Position numbers and translations under genes: made by a program. From Pseudopithomyces maydicus (lineage: Eukaryota; Ascomycota; Dothideomycetes; Pleosporales; Didymosphaeriaceae): 64,000 nt of DNA. Of this stretch, positions 42,781-55,910 are shown in pieces. Location of the stretch: the NCBI GenBank assembly GCA_026873275.1, contig JANTUC010000013.1:806001-870000 (forward strand). Direction: 5' to 3'. The notes beneath the pieces are model-generated. The model saw only the letters and a list, made by a program, of their open reading frames with translations. It ran no database searches and was not told the DNA's origin. Position 1 is the stretch's first letter, and every line of letters starts with the position of its first letter.

Positions 42781-43837
42781 ATGGGTGGTATCGAGCCCAC
42801 TTATTGCGAAATATGTTGCCTTCTTAGCATATTGCCGTTTGGGACTCTCTATTACTTACTCTGGGACCGTCCACGGGTGAAAATAAGCACGACCAAGCAT
42901 AACCGCCTCCGTACAACTCCTCCAGCACCAGAAAAGCGAAATTATGCCCTCAGCATTTATCCCGCGATGGAAGCAGGTCCGGCAAAATTTGACCAGCGGT
43001 CGAGTCTGGGCTTCTTGGATCTTGCTCCCGAATTGAGAAACATGATATATGGATATTACATAGACCGTGAAGAGATTCGGATACATCGAAAAGGTGACAG
43101 TATTTGCATTAGCGATGACCACATAGCTCGCGAAGGTTCTGTCAGTGATACAGAAGAAAGACAACTTGTCGACTTGCTTTTATTTCTGCGGACATGTCGT
43201 CAAATGTAAGATCCCCATCGCAACTTGAATAATCACCAACTTAGTGTGCAGATACATGGAAGCAATACCGCTGCTGTACTCTGACAGAACGTTTCGATTT
43301 TCGTCACCATCCACCTTCGTGTCTTTTTTCGCCTCCGTACTTCCGCAACGATCTGCTCTGACTTCGGGAGTTGTAATCGAATTGGATTTCGATACTTGCG
43401 ACCCGGAAATTAGCTATACAACTCGGTACCAAGACTTACCTCCTGGACCCCCGATCTTGAGACAGCTCCCAGTCCTTGGAGTCAAAAACCAAGAGAACTT
43501 TTGTAATTTGTCATGTCGACTTGTGAAGACCCTTCCAAGGCTGAGACGTTTCAAGCTCGAGGTTAAGAATGCCCCACACCCGATCTTTGATTTTCCTTAT
43601 CATAAAACTTTCCATGGCTTCAATTATCTCCCCGTTGGTGGAATGGATATATCTATTGACGTTACAGGCGTTGGATCTGGGCGGACATTTCAATGGCATT
43701 ATGGGGAAGGAGAGGCTGTGCTTATCAACCCAAGTGGTGGAATTATCTTACGCAAGGAAGTCGATAGAAAAAAGACGCCGTGGGAAGAGATCATAGCTTT
43801 CAAGAAAGACCTTAAGTCAATCGGTTATTATCGTTAG
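42781..43837 (+). CDS. F-box/2EXR-like hypothetical protein
   Basis: 336 residues; exons 42781-43205 and 43252-43837 (46-nt intron). After a hydrophobic N-terminus (CEICCLLSILPFGTLYYLLW) comes FLDLAPELRNMIYGYYIDRE. This is the start of the F-box-like/2EXR domain that is greatly expanded in Dothideomycetes. LLLFLRTCRQIYMEAIPLLYSDRTFRF follows, also typical. The remainder (LPRLRRFKLEVKN and so on) lacks recognised motifs. The family is lineage-expanded and of unknown function; a ubiquitin-ligase adaptor role is possible for the F-box part. The start is the first true ATG of the frame. Confidence 0.78.
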
Positions 43838-45536
43838 ATGAGAAAGCATCTTTCGTGCATAGTCCGTGTTCTGCCTTGACATTCTATTGATTTGTTGCTG
43901 TACGATGGTTCCATTTGATTGAATACAACCAGTTTATTCCCATAACTCTCTATGCCTGTACTTTTGTGAATAATCTATCAATTTGAATCAGCCACCAGAG
44001 AAGTATTGTTACGAGACAGCAGATAGATCAGCTGGTACAAGGCGAGGTCAGCATGGTTTTCCATCGACGATCTTCTCGTAAAACACAATAAATCAAAGAG
44101 GTAAGGGTTATAATGTTTGAGATTAGATGGTGCAGCGCATAGTCTCAACAAGCAATAGCCAGAGTTTAAATAGGCAATTTAAACGGTGAAAGTCATCTGT
44201 TGCTGAGTTTGAATTATTGTGGATAAGTCATCTTCAAACAACAAGTACAGTATCAGTCTCTCAATTATCGTCGTAAGCAACTAAATAAAGGTCGTACCGA
44301 CTCCAACTGATAGCAAATTAACTTAAAGTAGAGCAAATGCAACGGGTTTATAAACATCAAGTACCACAATAAAACACTAAAAATAAGGGGGCGAGTATAG
44401 TTGATAAGAGCGCGGAGAGGATGTTGGAACTGTAGAATATAAGAATAATATTCTCTCCAACTTCATACTCTAAACAAAAAGCTCATTTCAGCTCAAGTAA
44501 AATTCTAGCAACTTGAATCGCCCTAAAAACTCATGTTTGTATTGAAATACTACATCGTATAATTTTTTTCAAACACAGCACACACCCAAAAGCCCGTTCG
44601 CGAGCGATACGTGAGCCCATAAAAATCTCTCCCCTATCCACAATATCACCACCAACCTCCCCTCCCCATCGAGTAAATGCACCACATCACGTCCCCCTAT
44701 CCCCCTCGGACAATTACTACATCCGCCGCCCCTTCGCCCGATCGTGGGGGCCATGGGTACCTGCATGCACCGCGCTTACCTCATCCCACACCACACCACA
44801 CCCGTACACTAATACGCATGTATATCCCCGTCCGCCGTCCCCCGCCAGCAGGCCCCACCCGGCCGTTTGTGTATCGGGCACCGAAAACGGCAGAGATCGC
44901 AGTGCCCGCTTGTGGACTGGTATACGCAGGGGTTCGACGCGCGCGATGCTAGCCGCGGTCGGTCGTGGTGAGGTAAGACGGGATATCGTGTTGCGGAGAT
45001 GAAGGGTAGGTTGTCGGTGCAGGGGAGGAAGTCAAGCGAGAGAGGGCGTGGGGCGGTTGCGGAGATGGGGGAGGGGAGGAGAGGAAGGGCGAGAAGAATG
45101 GATGGGGGTGAGTAGGTAGGTGGTGTTCGGCGGTACGATGGGTGAGATGGAGGGCCTGTTGGGACCCACGAGCGCATTTGGAATAGAGGGATGCGTGTCT
45201 TGCATATATGTTGTGCACGATGAAAACTTATACGCATGTGCATGTGGAAGGTGGTGTGGTTGGCGATTGAGCAATAATTTAGCTCGTATTTCCTTTTTTT
45301 GCTGCAGCCCTGTGGGGGCTGTCTTGTTGATCGACACACTATCGATGACGATCTTGACATTAGGCCTCATATCGAGCTTGGTAGAGTAATTTTGTTGCTT
45401 TCCTCGAAGCTATGGTAGCGAAGTAAACGTCGCACAGGTAAGAGCTGATGTCAATCCAATCTGGAATTAGAGGTGGCTAAGAAGATATCCACCACCAACG
45501 TTATTCAATTATATACTGAATTCAGAAAAAGAACTG
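43838..45536. other. 1.7-kb AT-rich, gene-poor region with a repeat relic
   Basis: AT-rich from about 43840 to 44580, with copy 2 of the dispersed repeat inside it. From 44580 to 45420 the composition becomes C/G-rich and low in complexity; frames there look spurious. Confidence 0.45.
44290..44427 (+). repeat. Dispersed repeat, copy 2 of 3 (diverged)
   Basis: GGTCGTACCGACTCCA matches GGCCATGCCGACTTCA of copy 3 by transitions only. Downstream, TTGATAAGAGCGCGGAGAGGATGT matches copy 1 at about 21 of 24 positions. The order of blocks is the same in all copies. The GGACCTGTACA head is not evident. The transition-rich divergence resembles repeat-induced point mutation. Confidence 0.5.
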
Positions 45537-47861
45537 TCAACAATTGCTGTTGAGTTTATGCTTTGGCCAACCGTAACCGGTCTGGTCCCATTTCTGCGGT
45601 CCGTTAGCACACGCACACTATTCTTCTCGCCTTACTTTCGCAATACTTACTGTAAGATTCGGATTAGTATAGGCATTTATGTGTTCGCTAATATACTGTG
45701 TTGTCTCGAAGCCTGGAGGATCGCACGTTACCATCTTCTCGCCCTTCTTCTGGTACCAGCGCACATAGTCTACCCGGAGTACGGTGGGGAAAACCAGTTC
45801 TTCCCAATTGATCCATGTCCAAGAATTGCTTATGCCGAGGTTGAGCACCAGGGACATTGGCTCCTGCGATATTGGGCGTGCTTGTATGTTGCCATTCGGC
45901 CCTAGTGCGCGCCCATCCAGGTGGAACATTGTTTGCCCCCCTATTTTCCAGGTAATGTGAGATCCTTCCTTGTCGCCGGGGACGTATTCAAAGGAAAAGC
46001 GCTGGTAAGCCTTACCATCGTACCAGTCAGGATTAAGGTTCGTGGTTGCGGAGATGGCTTGCTGGAAGGGCCCACCTGTGTAAGTATTTGTATAACTTAG
46101 GCGATGATCGGGAAAGGCAGTGAACTCGTAGTCGGGGTAATACCATATGTCGAATGGGGCAACCTGGTAGCTCTGGGTCGCCACCGGGAGTTTATCTTTA
46201 GTGTAGCTTACGCTCATCTCCGCGATGTCGATCTCAGGAGCGCCACGACCAAAACCTGGTGACGGATGGTCCTCACCGGGACATGTGCACGATGGAAGCC
46301 TCATTCCTGGAAGCCAGGAGATACCATCAGTGCTGGATTGATTTGGTGTGATTCCCACATCGCAAGTCTGGTAGGTGTATGGCCACGTTCCATCTGTGGT
46401 AGCTGTATACCCTGGCCGACCCAGATTGCCTAGTGTCCATACACCTGGCCAGAGACCATGAACACTAGCTGGTCCAGGCAGAGACATGGAAACCTCAAAA
46501 ATACCACCCTTGAAGCAAAGCTGGTTCCAGCTGTTCAGCATGCCGGAACGAAATTCGAGCCCGTGATTTCTGAATTTATCCAATCGTAACTCAAGAACGC
46601 CGTCCCATGTCGTGACGGCATCAGGATCGTACCATTCCAAATCTTGCGTTGCACCATACCATATGTCTGGAGCAAAAAAGTACGGATCGTCTCCTTCGTA
46701 AAAAGTGCGGTTGGGGTCATTAAATTCATCACTGAACACTAGCTCATACTCCTCCCCAAATTCACCAAGTTTCCGCATTGCGTGTTCTGGGCTATCTGGG
46801 TCAATGAGCCCTGATCGTATATGATGTAGCAGCGGGTAGCTAATATCATTGACCCAAGACCAATCCTCTTTCGGTGGGTAAGGCGACGGTATGTGGTCCA
46901 GGGGCGTCTCGTCCCATGCCGTGTAATCTATGATGCCCGTGAAAACCAGTATAGGTAGACCGACGAAAATAATGGATAGGCCGATAAGCATGAAGATGAC
47001 ACCCAATGTGGGAACAATATTTTCTCTCGAGAAGTATTCCTTCCACTGCAGCTGAAATATCTTGTCGTCGTCAGGATGCGGTAAATGCATTGCATCGTCG
47101 TCTTCAGCTTCATCTCCCCAGAGCGGCCAAGCCAAACCGTCTTTCTCATCGTATGGTGCTCCGAGACGGTCATCTATTAGGAACATGGTTTCCTCGGTGC
47201 CCTCATCCTCTGCTGATCTGTAGCCAGATTCCGGGGACGTAGTCAGAGCATATTCTGTTTCAGTGGCGGTAGCGGTTGTGCGCGCATACGATCGTGACAG
47301 ATGGCTAGCTTCGCTCGATACTCCGCCCATCGTTGATGTTCTTGCGCTATCTGCAAATGGATCGTAGTATCGCGAGTAATCCAATCCCAGATCGTGGACT
47401 GTCAAAGGGTTGATGGGCCATCGCAGTCTATTGATATTTTGTGGTGTATTTTCGGCCTGCGAGTGCATACGGGTCTTATTTTGCAGTCGTCGACGGACAG
47501 GTATACCAGCAGGTGTTTGTGAGGCAGAGTATGATAATCCTGGCGCCTCATCCTCTCTGGCTGGAATTTGATCTCCTCTGCTGCCTTGTCGTCTGCTAGT
47601 CATGGGAGAAGCATTGGATGTGCAATTGATCTGTGGCTGTTCCTGCTGCTGTGATGAATTTTCGGTGGACGATTGTATTCCGGACGACAATTGATGATCC
47701 TGTTCATCAGAAATTGTTAGTGATACATCCCCAGGGTTGGTAGATGATTTTTGGCCTTGCGACTCTTCGTGATCAAGCAAAACGGTCGCTTGCTCTGTTT
47801 TTGGACCATCCAGTGATCGCTCGGGTTCTAAAGAAACATCTGGCTCTTGGCTCTGCATCAT
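45537..47861 (-). CDS. KRE6: Kre6/Skn1-type beta-glucan synthesis protein (GH16 fold)
   Basis: About 755 residues; exons 45651-47861 and 45537-45593 (57-nt intron). A type II membrane protein of the secretory pathway needed for beta-1,6-glucan assembly in the cell wall. About 280 residues of Ser/Gln/Glu-rich cytosolic tail precede one membrane helix (PTLGVIFMLIGLSIIFVGLPILVF, about 283-311). Then comes a lumenal SKN1/GH16 domain with YELVFSDEFND, GLWPGVWTLGNLGRPGY and the GH16 catalytic-type motif PEIDIAEM (about 542-549). The last exon restores the conserved C-terminus (TKWDQTGYGWPKHKL). Without splicing the frame runs to an unrelated end at 45618. The start is the first ATG of the tandem MM. 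Confidence 0.92.
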
Positions 47862-49075
47862 GACACGCACTACGGCCGACTGTTGAGATATGTTGGTATG
47901 TGTCGCTGGTTATCCTCGTCTTTGCCATGCCACATAGATTGTCGTATACCATCACAATATCGCCAGTATATACAAACGCCAATATTCCAAAGTCCCACCA
48001 TGAATATACGTATCCGAAGCATTCAACCTCGAAAGCACCTCAGCCATGATGAGCCGCTTAATGAGCATGACATGATGCATTGGCGCGGAACCACCAGAAA
48101 CTCAACGCCAGGCGACTCTGACAATGAGGGAATTTGGATTACAATAGAATCAAACGTAGTAGGGCGGCAAACACAGGGGCGACAGCGCTAGTTAGTGGTC
48201 TATACCAGATTTTCGGGATCGTTGACACGATGTTCTTCAAGGCCATTGCGGATCGCCGAATCTCCTGCCATGCCGTGGAGCAATGGTTGCAGAATTATAA
48301 CGGTACGTATGTTAAAGCTGTTGTTTTCCTGGGTTCTCAGTGACGTAGAAGTCATTGGGGACATTACATTCAGGCCCATTGATCATTCGTTGGTCCCTGG
48401 ATTTTCATGTTGTCGTCGGCCACACACATAACGCACCACCCACTTTCGCAATGCTCAATTTAGTCGGCTAAGGCAACGAACGCAGTGCGGGTGATGCGCA
48501 GCTAGCGGGCGGAACGTTCGTCGTATGCGCACGGACTGGCGGAGAATATGAAGGCCTTGGAGATCAAGATATCAACAGCAGCTGGTGTTCATCAATCCAT
48601 CTCAGTGTTCGAGAGTTCGCAATGATCCATCATAGATTTATTTTTGGCGTATCATGGTCGTTCTCTTAATCTCAGCAGAAGATTTCGGTGCTCTAAAAAA
48701 ATTACCCTTTCGTTGTATAGGTGGTGGCTGTGCCTCAGGCCCGTGACATCTGTAACACAGGCATGACTCGCATAATTAAGACCCCACGACTCTCGTGTCC
48801 TGGGGTCCGCTGCTTGCATGGAGTGGCCGTGCGATCCGTCGATGGGTAAAAACAAAATAGACGACGATCATTATGCGTAGCTAGCACGTTACATTGCTTG
48901 TCTTCGAGTATGCCTTGCTCGTGAAACGAAACGTGATGCCCTTGCGCTTTGATTAGTGGGATTTCTTAAAGGTACATTCTGCATCGGAAAATAGATGCAT
49001 GGACATACATGGCGCAATACTTGGATCGCTTTAGTAGTTTCGACGACTTGAGCAAGAAATAGAAACGTTTGAGGT
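47862..49075. other. 1.2-kb intergenic region
   Basis: Holds the promoter of the Kre6-like gene and the 3' flank of the thiamine pyrophosphokinase gene. Short plus-strand frames at 48001-48343 show no domains. Confidence 0.45.
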
Positions 49076-49927
49076 TTATTGGGCTGGCAGTGCATCGCAA
49101 TGCACGCTCATGCTGGCCCGCTCGATCGTAAAGAGAACCGGCGCAGTCGTTTGAACGTGTATCTCGTCTGCTTTGACATGATTACTGGTGCTGACATTGT
49201 GCCCCATTTGTGAATCCCAGCTCTGAACATCCCATTCGAGACCGGAGGTGCTCAGGGTGGTCGGACCGTAGATGGGCAGGATTCCCACATTCTCAGTGAA
49301 GTGGCCGCTTGATAGTGCGTGCTTGATAATGTTACGGGTATCTCTTAAAATGAAAGATACATTTGTTTCGGAATACAGCCATAATCGCAGCCAGGAATCC
49401 TTCCTTTCTTCGCGGATCAATTCGTGCAACATTCCAAGGCCCTGATCTACTCTGCCGGCTAAAGTGCCAAACACAAGGACCTCGCGTGGGGATGCAGCTG
49501 GGTGATTTGCTGATAATTTGACCATGGCTTTACCAAAATCTGTGCTATATTGGTCGTGGTCCTGAGACACCTCAACCCCATGAGCGACATAGTAGGCGCG
49601 TACATCAGCGCGCAAGGAATCAAGATCCCCATGTATAGAATTTGGTATCTAGATACAATTAGTGATGGAACGGGATCGAAGTGACGGTCCACACACATAA
49701 TCTGCTCTCTGAGCTTCAAGTTCACCATTAAACATATCGTATAGGCGGTTAGCGCCACCGTCTGCACACAGTCGATATCTGGACCTGGACCAAAGCCGTG
49801 TAAATACAGCAAAGTCGCTAATTGGCTGGTTCAGTATGAGCAGATCTGGTGAAGTTTCGTCCCACGGCGCATCGCTCTGGGCAAGGTGCAAAGACAGATC
49901 GAAAACACGTTCCTCATCCATAGCCAT
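49076..49927 (-). CDS. THI80: Thiamine pyrophosphokinase (Thi80)
   Basis: 267 residues; exons 49697-49927 and 49076-49648 (48-nt intron, GTGTGT donor). Cytosolic enzyme that converts thiamine and ATP to thiamine diphosphate and AMP. Family motifs: LLILNQPI near the N-terminus; RLCADGGANRLYDMF (substrate and metal site); IPNSIHGDLDSLRADVRAYY; the highly conserved DQYSTDFGKAM; and VLVFGTLAGRVDQGLGMLHEL. The C-terminal beta-domain ends in VLFTIERAS. The motif order and length match yeast Thi80. The ATG at 49927 is the first of two close in-frame ATGs. The GTGTGT donor deviates from consensus but is the only one that keeps phase. Confidence 0.92.
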
Positions 49928-52900
49928 TGTTTCTAGCCCTGCACCGTCCAAACAAAAGAAACCAAATCAATCACGGAAGCTGCTAAGCGTTACCAAACTT
50001 GATGCGATGCAGAGTGCGATCGATGATGTCGTGAGCGCATGCGACGGACCAACAATGGCAATTTGCTGCTGGGCGCTAGCGTCGGCGCCGGCCGTTCCGA
50101 GCGAGGACGTTGGCGACATTGACGACGACGCAACCTTCCAACTTGGAGCATCACGACTCCACAAGCCCATGCACGCAAAGGTTCAAGATCAGCAAAGTCA
50201 ACCATGGCGGGACTGATTGGGAAGATGGCGCTTAGCGTATCCGAACGCGATGGATGTTTCTGGGAAGCAGAGATTTCATTACCGACGCGAGGTTCGATTC
50301 TATGAATAGGTGGGTGTAAAGGCATGACACACAGAGGCTGTGGCGAATCTCCACGATCGCCCCTAGCATTAATTCCACAACGTTGACATGGAAGGTAGAC
50401 TACGGAGATGAGGTCGAGCGCTTTGCAGATACTAGCTTGCTAACTCGTACCTGCAGCAGCCTTGACCACCATGGCGCAAACTCAGCCCCAACCCCACCAA
50501 AGCTCAACTCCGGACAACTTCAAACCACAGTGCAGTGAAGCTACATGACCTGAAACAAGATCCTGCCGCTCGAGAAAAAGCTTGGCCCTGCAGGTACGCT
50601 ACGATCTGGCCCAGGTGGTGTCGCCATGAGCCCTAGCCGTCGCATCCTCCCTCGAGCTAGGTTGGCTATGCGAATGCTTCGAATTTAGAAACGGCTTCCA
50701 TGGTCGCCGAGCCTAGCGAAGCACGTCCCCAGAAGCAGGTTGAGGAGCGTTGGATGGTTGTTGGAAGGCGAGGTGTATTGCCCAAGAGTTCAGGCGATAT
50801 CCATCTTGGAAGCTCGCTGGAAAGGCGAGGAGATTCCAATGGCCCCAAGAGCCACCATCCTATTTGGATGGAAAGCCTGAACGACTACCTCCCCGAAGGG
50901 TGCAGTCGACATTTGCAAACTCAAGTCCGCTCGCACGGTCGTACAATGGATCATTCGCACGAACCTGCTGCCTGTACAGCCGAGGGAGGTGGGTGGCATG
51001 CCAGCATGTGCGAGATGATATGACCTGATAGGGTTGCAAAGCGTTTGCGTGTTTATTTCCGCATAGCCATGGTCCACGGGCCGCCGATGCAAGGCCAGCC
51101 ACAGGATGAAGAAGTTGAGATTGGATAGGGATTTTCTTCCTGGTGTGCACACTCCAGGACGTTGAGGACCGTGTGTATCGGTCGAACCATGGTCCGGTTC
51201 TGTCAAAGTGTGGTCCAAGGCAGAGCCCAATGGAGCAAGCAAGCAGGGCTCACGTTTGGGGTGACATGCTCGGTGCAGTCTGCTCGGTGGCACCGAAGGC
51301 GTTTTGGAGTCGGCGACATGTGTTGCAATTTCAGCATTGGATTACAGTCACTGGTCGACGAGGACGGATGAGCACAGGACGGATGACATTCTGGTTCACG
51401 TCTGCAACAGCAAGGCTGGACAGGTGGTGACCTCGGGAGCTGTCTGTCCCTCCTGTCTCGAAGCTGCTATTCTCGGGCTGGTCTCCCCACAGGGTGGTGG
51501 AGGTTCTAGCGTGGTCGACGACGGAGTCTATACGATGGGTGCAGGCTTCAGACCAGCGAGGTCCGGATGTTCGCAAGGTCACGGGTTTCTAGAAGCATTC
51601 GGCAATGCCTGTTGGGGTTCTGTGTTTCAAGACTGGAGCAGGCGCGCATGAAGCAAATAGGGCCCGATCGGGCAGTTTGTTTTGGCGGAAGAGGCCTGTG
51701 TAACGCCTAGCCGAATGAGGGCGCATGGTCATTGGGCGAGTGTGCGCGGGTGCGGCTATGGCATTGCCTGTTTTGGGCCGATGGCGGAGCTAATTAGCAG
51801 CCACCCAGTGCTGTGCAGGATTGTCCGCACTTCGCACCAGCAGAGCCTCATGGGGCCTCGTCTCTCGCGCACCATGGCCCATTAGCTCAGCAGTAGCAGC
51901 AGTAGTCTGCCAGCAGTCACAGTGCAGTGCACGCCAGCATCGGCCATGACATGCCATGCCATCCCATGCCGTGGGCGAATGTCCGTAGTAACGGCCTTCG
52001 CGTGTAGGGTAGTGTAGGTGGAAGGCCTGCCCATCTGGCGGCGCGCATAGTCCACTGTGCACCACGGCACCCCGCTAGACGAGGCTGCGGCTCCCCCACC
52101 AGCAGCAGCAGCAGCAGCAGCTGGTGGGTAGTGCACCACCACCACCACCACCACCACCCACCAAGCTAGGGCCCGCCTAAAGGGCAGCACCACCCATGCG
52201 CCACCCCGCCAGCCAAACTGGCTGCTCATCAGACGAGGGCGACACCCGTGGACGGCCGCCGGCCACCCACATGCAGCCTACCCTATCGCTACCCTACCAG
52301 CTGCCAGACTACTGCCTACCACTTGCTGCTACTGCCACTGCTGCTGGGAACGCCAAAACGTGACAGGCCCGCCCGCGCTCCCCACCAGCTGCCCGCTGGC
52401 GTCCGCTAATCGATCGAGGCTGTCACTCTTTACAATGCCGTCCCACTCGTCGTCCATCGTCCATGCGGCCGCCAGCCCTGAGGCTCTGCTCTGCGATGCT
52501 CGACCTGCTCTGCTCCCTGCTCTGCTCCCTGCTCGCCATATCACCTCTCTCAGCACACCCCGGCTGCCACTAATCCTCCGCCGACGGCCGTCTCTTCAAC
52601 CACCCCTCCCCAATGCTTGCAAAGACGTGTGCAACAAGCGACGCACGAGCACCCGGAAGGCTCAAGCCACAGCTCGGTTTAGATTCGTCTCCATCGTCAT
52701 TGCGACGGTCAGATCATCGACCAGGTCCGTGCCATGCCGTCCGTCAGCCTGCAGGACATGCCCCTGCAGCTTGCCCTTGGGCTGAAACGGGCAAGGCACT
52801 GCTGTGCTCGCATGCACCCACTGCACATCCCAGCAAACCCTCGAGACAGGGACCCCGGCACCGCGAAGCTTGGGCAACTTTGCTGGAGGATGAACAGGAC

Positions 52901-53266
52901 CCACGCACCTCGACAACTATCTTGGAAGGAGCTCGGCCACATGGTGGAAAAGCAACCCTGGTCTGGCCCTCATTGGTCTTGAATCCTGCACTGAGCAGCC
53001 GTTGATGGCCCCCTCATGCGAGGTTCCCGAGCTTGGCCGCCAGACTAGCATCGAGTAGCATATCCCACGTCAGTCTCCAGTTCTCGGTTCAGCCACTACA
53101 AGCACATGCCCTCTCCACGCTAGAGCCATCTCCCAAAACACCTCCGTTACTATTTTATATCCCCCAAGCTCCCCCTCCAGCACCTTCACCCACCGCACTC
53201 ACTCCGACACATCCTCACTACACCACTACACCACTCCCTTCACACATTACTCACTCCACCACCACA
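49928..53266. other. 3.3-kb gene-free region upstream of the Zn2Cys6 regulator
   Basis: No recognised gene. Frames around 49967-50325 on both strands are open but without domains. GC-rich, low-complexity tracts increase towards 52.1-53.2 kb, with CAG and CAC repeats and a pyrimidine-rich stretch just before the regulator's ATG. This may be a long regulatory region or leader. Confidence 0.45.
52099..52160 (+). repeat. CAG and CAC trinucleotide microsatellites
   Basis: About seven CAG units followed by a CAC/CCA run of similar length. Intergenic, upstream of the Zn2Cys6 gene. Confidence 0.85.
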
Positions 53267-54355
53267 ATGAACCAGCCCACCAACCCTGAGGCGACCCAGT
53301 TGTCCTCTCCCAACCCTGCTGCTCAGACCTCACCCTACCCCAAGCCTCACAACCCATACCAGAGGATGTCCCAACGACGAGCCATTGCCTGCACCATCTG
53401 CGCAAAGGCGAAGACAAAGTGTGACAAGGCCGTCCCCTCTTGCTCTCGCTGCACAGCAAAGGGCCTCCAGTGCGAGCCCCGATCCACCCGCCGCACATCA
53501 GACAACAGCTACCGCAAGCCCACCAAGCACCTGGTCTCGCCCAAGAGGTTCCCTACCAGCTCATCCATCCCCACCATGGGCTCTGCAGCCCGCAGCATTC
53601 CCTCTTCGGGCCGCCCGCAGATCATGCGAACCGTTTCCCAGATGGACTTCCACACTGCAGCCAAGCTCAGCCAGTACCCAGCAAACTTCAACAACTTCAA
53701 CATGCTGACACCCCTGCCCACCTACGCCACTCCCATCATCGAAGACTCCTTCTCCTACTCCAGCAGCCCAGAGCCCAACATGGGAGCCTTCTCCACCTCC
53801 ATGGGCCAGAACAGCTACATCACCTCCAGCCGCGCCATGACTCCCTCGACGCCCGAGCCTTTCGCCTACCACGACCCCATTGCCATTGCCGATCCCTTCG
53901 ACCAGTACATGAACAACTCCAACTGGTCTGACGACGGCTCCATGGCTGTCGGACTCGGCTTTGAGCACGAAATGCCTGGCATGCTTTCGCACGACATGTG
54001 GGCCACCCCCGAGCCCGAGAGCATCACGCCCATGGGCCTCTGCAACTCGCCCGCCGCCATGAACGGCTGGCAACACCCTGCTCTGTCCGTGTCACCGCCT
54101 CAGATGCCCATCAGCATGACCCCCCACAGCAAGGCCGTTCCTTCGCTCTCCATCAGCGAGGCCTCGTCAGATGAATTCAACTCGCCGAGCCGTGTGCAAG
54201 AAGAGTGGAACAACATTCGTCCCCACGCTGGTCAGAATATGGGAAAGCCGATGGTCACCGGATCGTTCATGGACAACGTCAAGGCGTTCGCGTATCCCAA
54301 GGCGCCCCAGCCCATCTGGGAAGACATCATCGTGCCCCGCACCCAGACCTTCTGA
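53267..54355 (+). CDS. Zn(II)2Cys6 transcription factor
   Basis: 362 residues, no intron. The binuclear zinc cluster has six Cys in C-x2-C-x6-C-x6-C-x2-C-x6-C spacing (C42, C45, C52, C59, C62, C69; ACTICAKAKTKCDK then SCSRCTAKGLQCE), preceded by the basic MSQRRAIA. The rest is Ser/Pro/Met/Asn-rich and disordered (STPEPFAYHDPIAIADPFDQYM, TPEPESITPMGL), consistent with activation regions. The fungal-specific middle homology domain of larger members is absent. The upstream extension to 53033 in the same frame does not begin with ATG and reads low complexity, so the ATG in CACAATGAACC was chosen. The gene stands alone in about 13 kb of non-coding DNA, so its targets cannot be inferred from neighbours. 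Confidence 0.9.
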   Translation: MNQPTNPEATQLSSPNPAAQTSPYPKPHNPYQRMSQRRAIACTICAKAKTKCDKAVPSCSRCTAKGLQCEPRSTRRTSDNSYRKPTKHLVSPKRFPTSSSIPTMGSAARSIPSSGRPQIMRTVSQMDFHTAAKLSQYPANFNNFNMLTPLPTYATPIIEDSFSYSSSPEPNMGAFSTSMGQNSYITSSRAMTPSTPEPFAYHDPIAIADPFDQYMNNSNWSDDGSMAVGLGFEHEMPGMLSHDMWATPEPESITPMGLCNSPAAMNGWQHPALSVSPPQMPISMTPHSKAVPSLSISEASSDEFNSPSRVQEEWNNIRPHAGQNMGKPMVTGSFMDNVKAFAYPKAPQPIWEDIIVPRTQTF

Positions 54356-55120
54356 AGAGGCAACCAATTGGCGCACAATTAAAAAATGACACTCTGGTAA
54401 GTTTTCCTGCAGCGGGCGTGGGGGAGTCTTCTCCCAAGCGTCCGATCGTCATAAAAACCCGATTGCTGACCATAGTAGGTACCACACTACTGTACCATTC
54501 CACTTTTGCACTAGCGCATCTGTGCCCTTCGCTCAGCTACTCGGGGATCGCGCGCGGCATGCCAGTTGGTCATGATCACGCTCGCTTCGTTCGATATTCC
54601 ATCACTTGATTGTGCTCACGCATCGCGATGCAGCTGTTCCAAGCTGACGGTGCGACACACACACACGCACGCACACACCTTGAGCATGTACACTACGGTG
54701 CCATCTGCCGGGCTCGTGTTAGCAAGCATCCCGGCTAAACACCACGCGCCAGGTGTACAACATCTCAAATCAGGAGGCAGCGCTTCCCATGCGCGTCGGC
54801 CTGTGGGTCAGAAAAAGGATCTCGTTTTCGTTCTTGTATATACTCGTTTGATTGGGTGTTTTTGCCTGGGAGGTTAAAAATGTTCGCGTACTGGTTTTTG
54901 TCTCATATACCCTATGCCATGGTGGCAAATGGAGGGCTTCCTTTTGGTCATGATTAACGCTCCGACGCTCATCATTACGGTGGGACTGTTTTTGCATGTT
55001 TGTTGGTTTGCATCTTTAGGCGTTTCGTCTTCCAGCGTTGGCGTTGCGAAGACTGGGAGGGACTTGTTCACACATTCGCTTCGACACTTTGTAGTTTCTA
55101 CGATAATCTTTATTGATGCT

Positions 55121-55162
55121 ATCATTATCATTATCATTATCATTATCATTATCATCATCATT
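55121..55162 (+). repeat. ATCATT hexanucleotide microsatellite
   Basis: About six to seven ATCATT/ATCATC units in tandem. Confidence 0.9.
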
Positions 55163-55800
55163 ACCATTGCCAATATGCTTGCTGCGCCAACCATTGCTCT
55201 ACTGTGCTGTCATCACTTTGCCTATCCTCGTGAGTGGCCTTGAGCTGAGACGGTTGAGCTGTGCGCTCAGCACGCCCTGACGACTCGGCAGATGGATGTA
55301 CGTACAGACAGACACAGACGAACATGACGGCGACGGACATGAGGCGTGTGGCAAGACCATGACAATCAAAAGATGCAGGTTCGAACATGGTGTTTCACCT
55401 ATCTTTACCTTTGTTGTTCCGCTCTGCAGCTCCCTCTTCGTATCTCGGTCGTGTTTTGCAACTCTGAACCCGACGGTCGCCTCTGCTGCTCACAGGAACA
55501 CGAGCCTCACGCCTCACGATGGATCGGCCACCTGCCCGCCCGCCTAACAAGGCGTTATTTATGGGTCGCGACCAGCGATCTCGCACACACAGATCCACGG
55601 CTGGCTCGGGTGGCGGGACGGCGGCCCCAGGTTCTCGCTCTTCTGTCCATGTCTGTCTATTCACCTATCTATCTGTAGCGAAAGCTGCGCAGCTGGCTAG
55701 CTAGGTAGCTGGCTGGTGAAGCGACGCATTTGCCTTTCCCTCGATGGCGTGCGCCGTGTTGGGGCGAAACACGAGCAATGACGCTGATCCGCGCTCTACT

Positions 55801-55863
55801 TGTACACACACAGACACACAGACACACACTGGCACGCACGTACACACACACACACACACACAC
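55801..55863 (+). repeat. AC dinucleotide microsatellite, interrupted
   Basis: AC runs interrupted by CAG and GCACG. The longest uninterrupted run ends at about 55862. Confidence 0.9.
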
Positions 55864-55882
55864 CTCTACATACTTAGTTACG

Positions 55883-55910
55883 CAGGCAGCCAGCCAGCCA
55901 GCCAGCCAGC
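55883..55910 (+). repeat. GCCA tetranucleotide microsatellite
   Basis: About six GCCA units in tandem. Intergenic. Confidence 0.88.

Noticed and set aside
49967..50325. Possible gene upstream of THI80
   Set aside because: Frames on both strands are open, but none reads like a conserved protein. It is more likely promoter sequence.
50790..51650. Overlapping ORFs on both strands at 50.8-51.6 kb
   Set aside because: Translations are mutually overlapping, with no domain or splice support.
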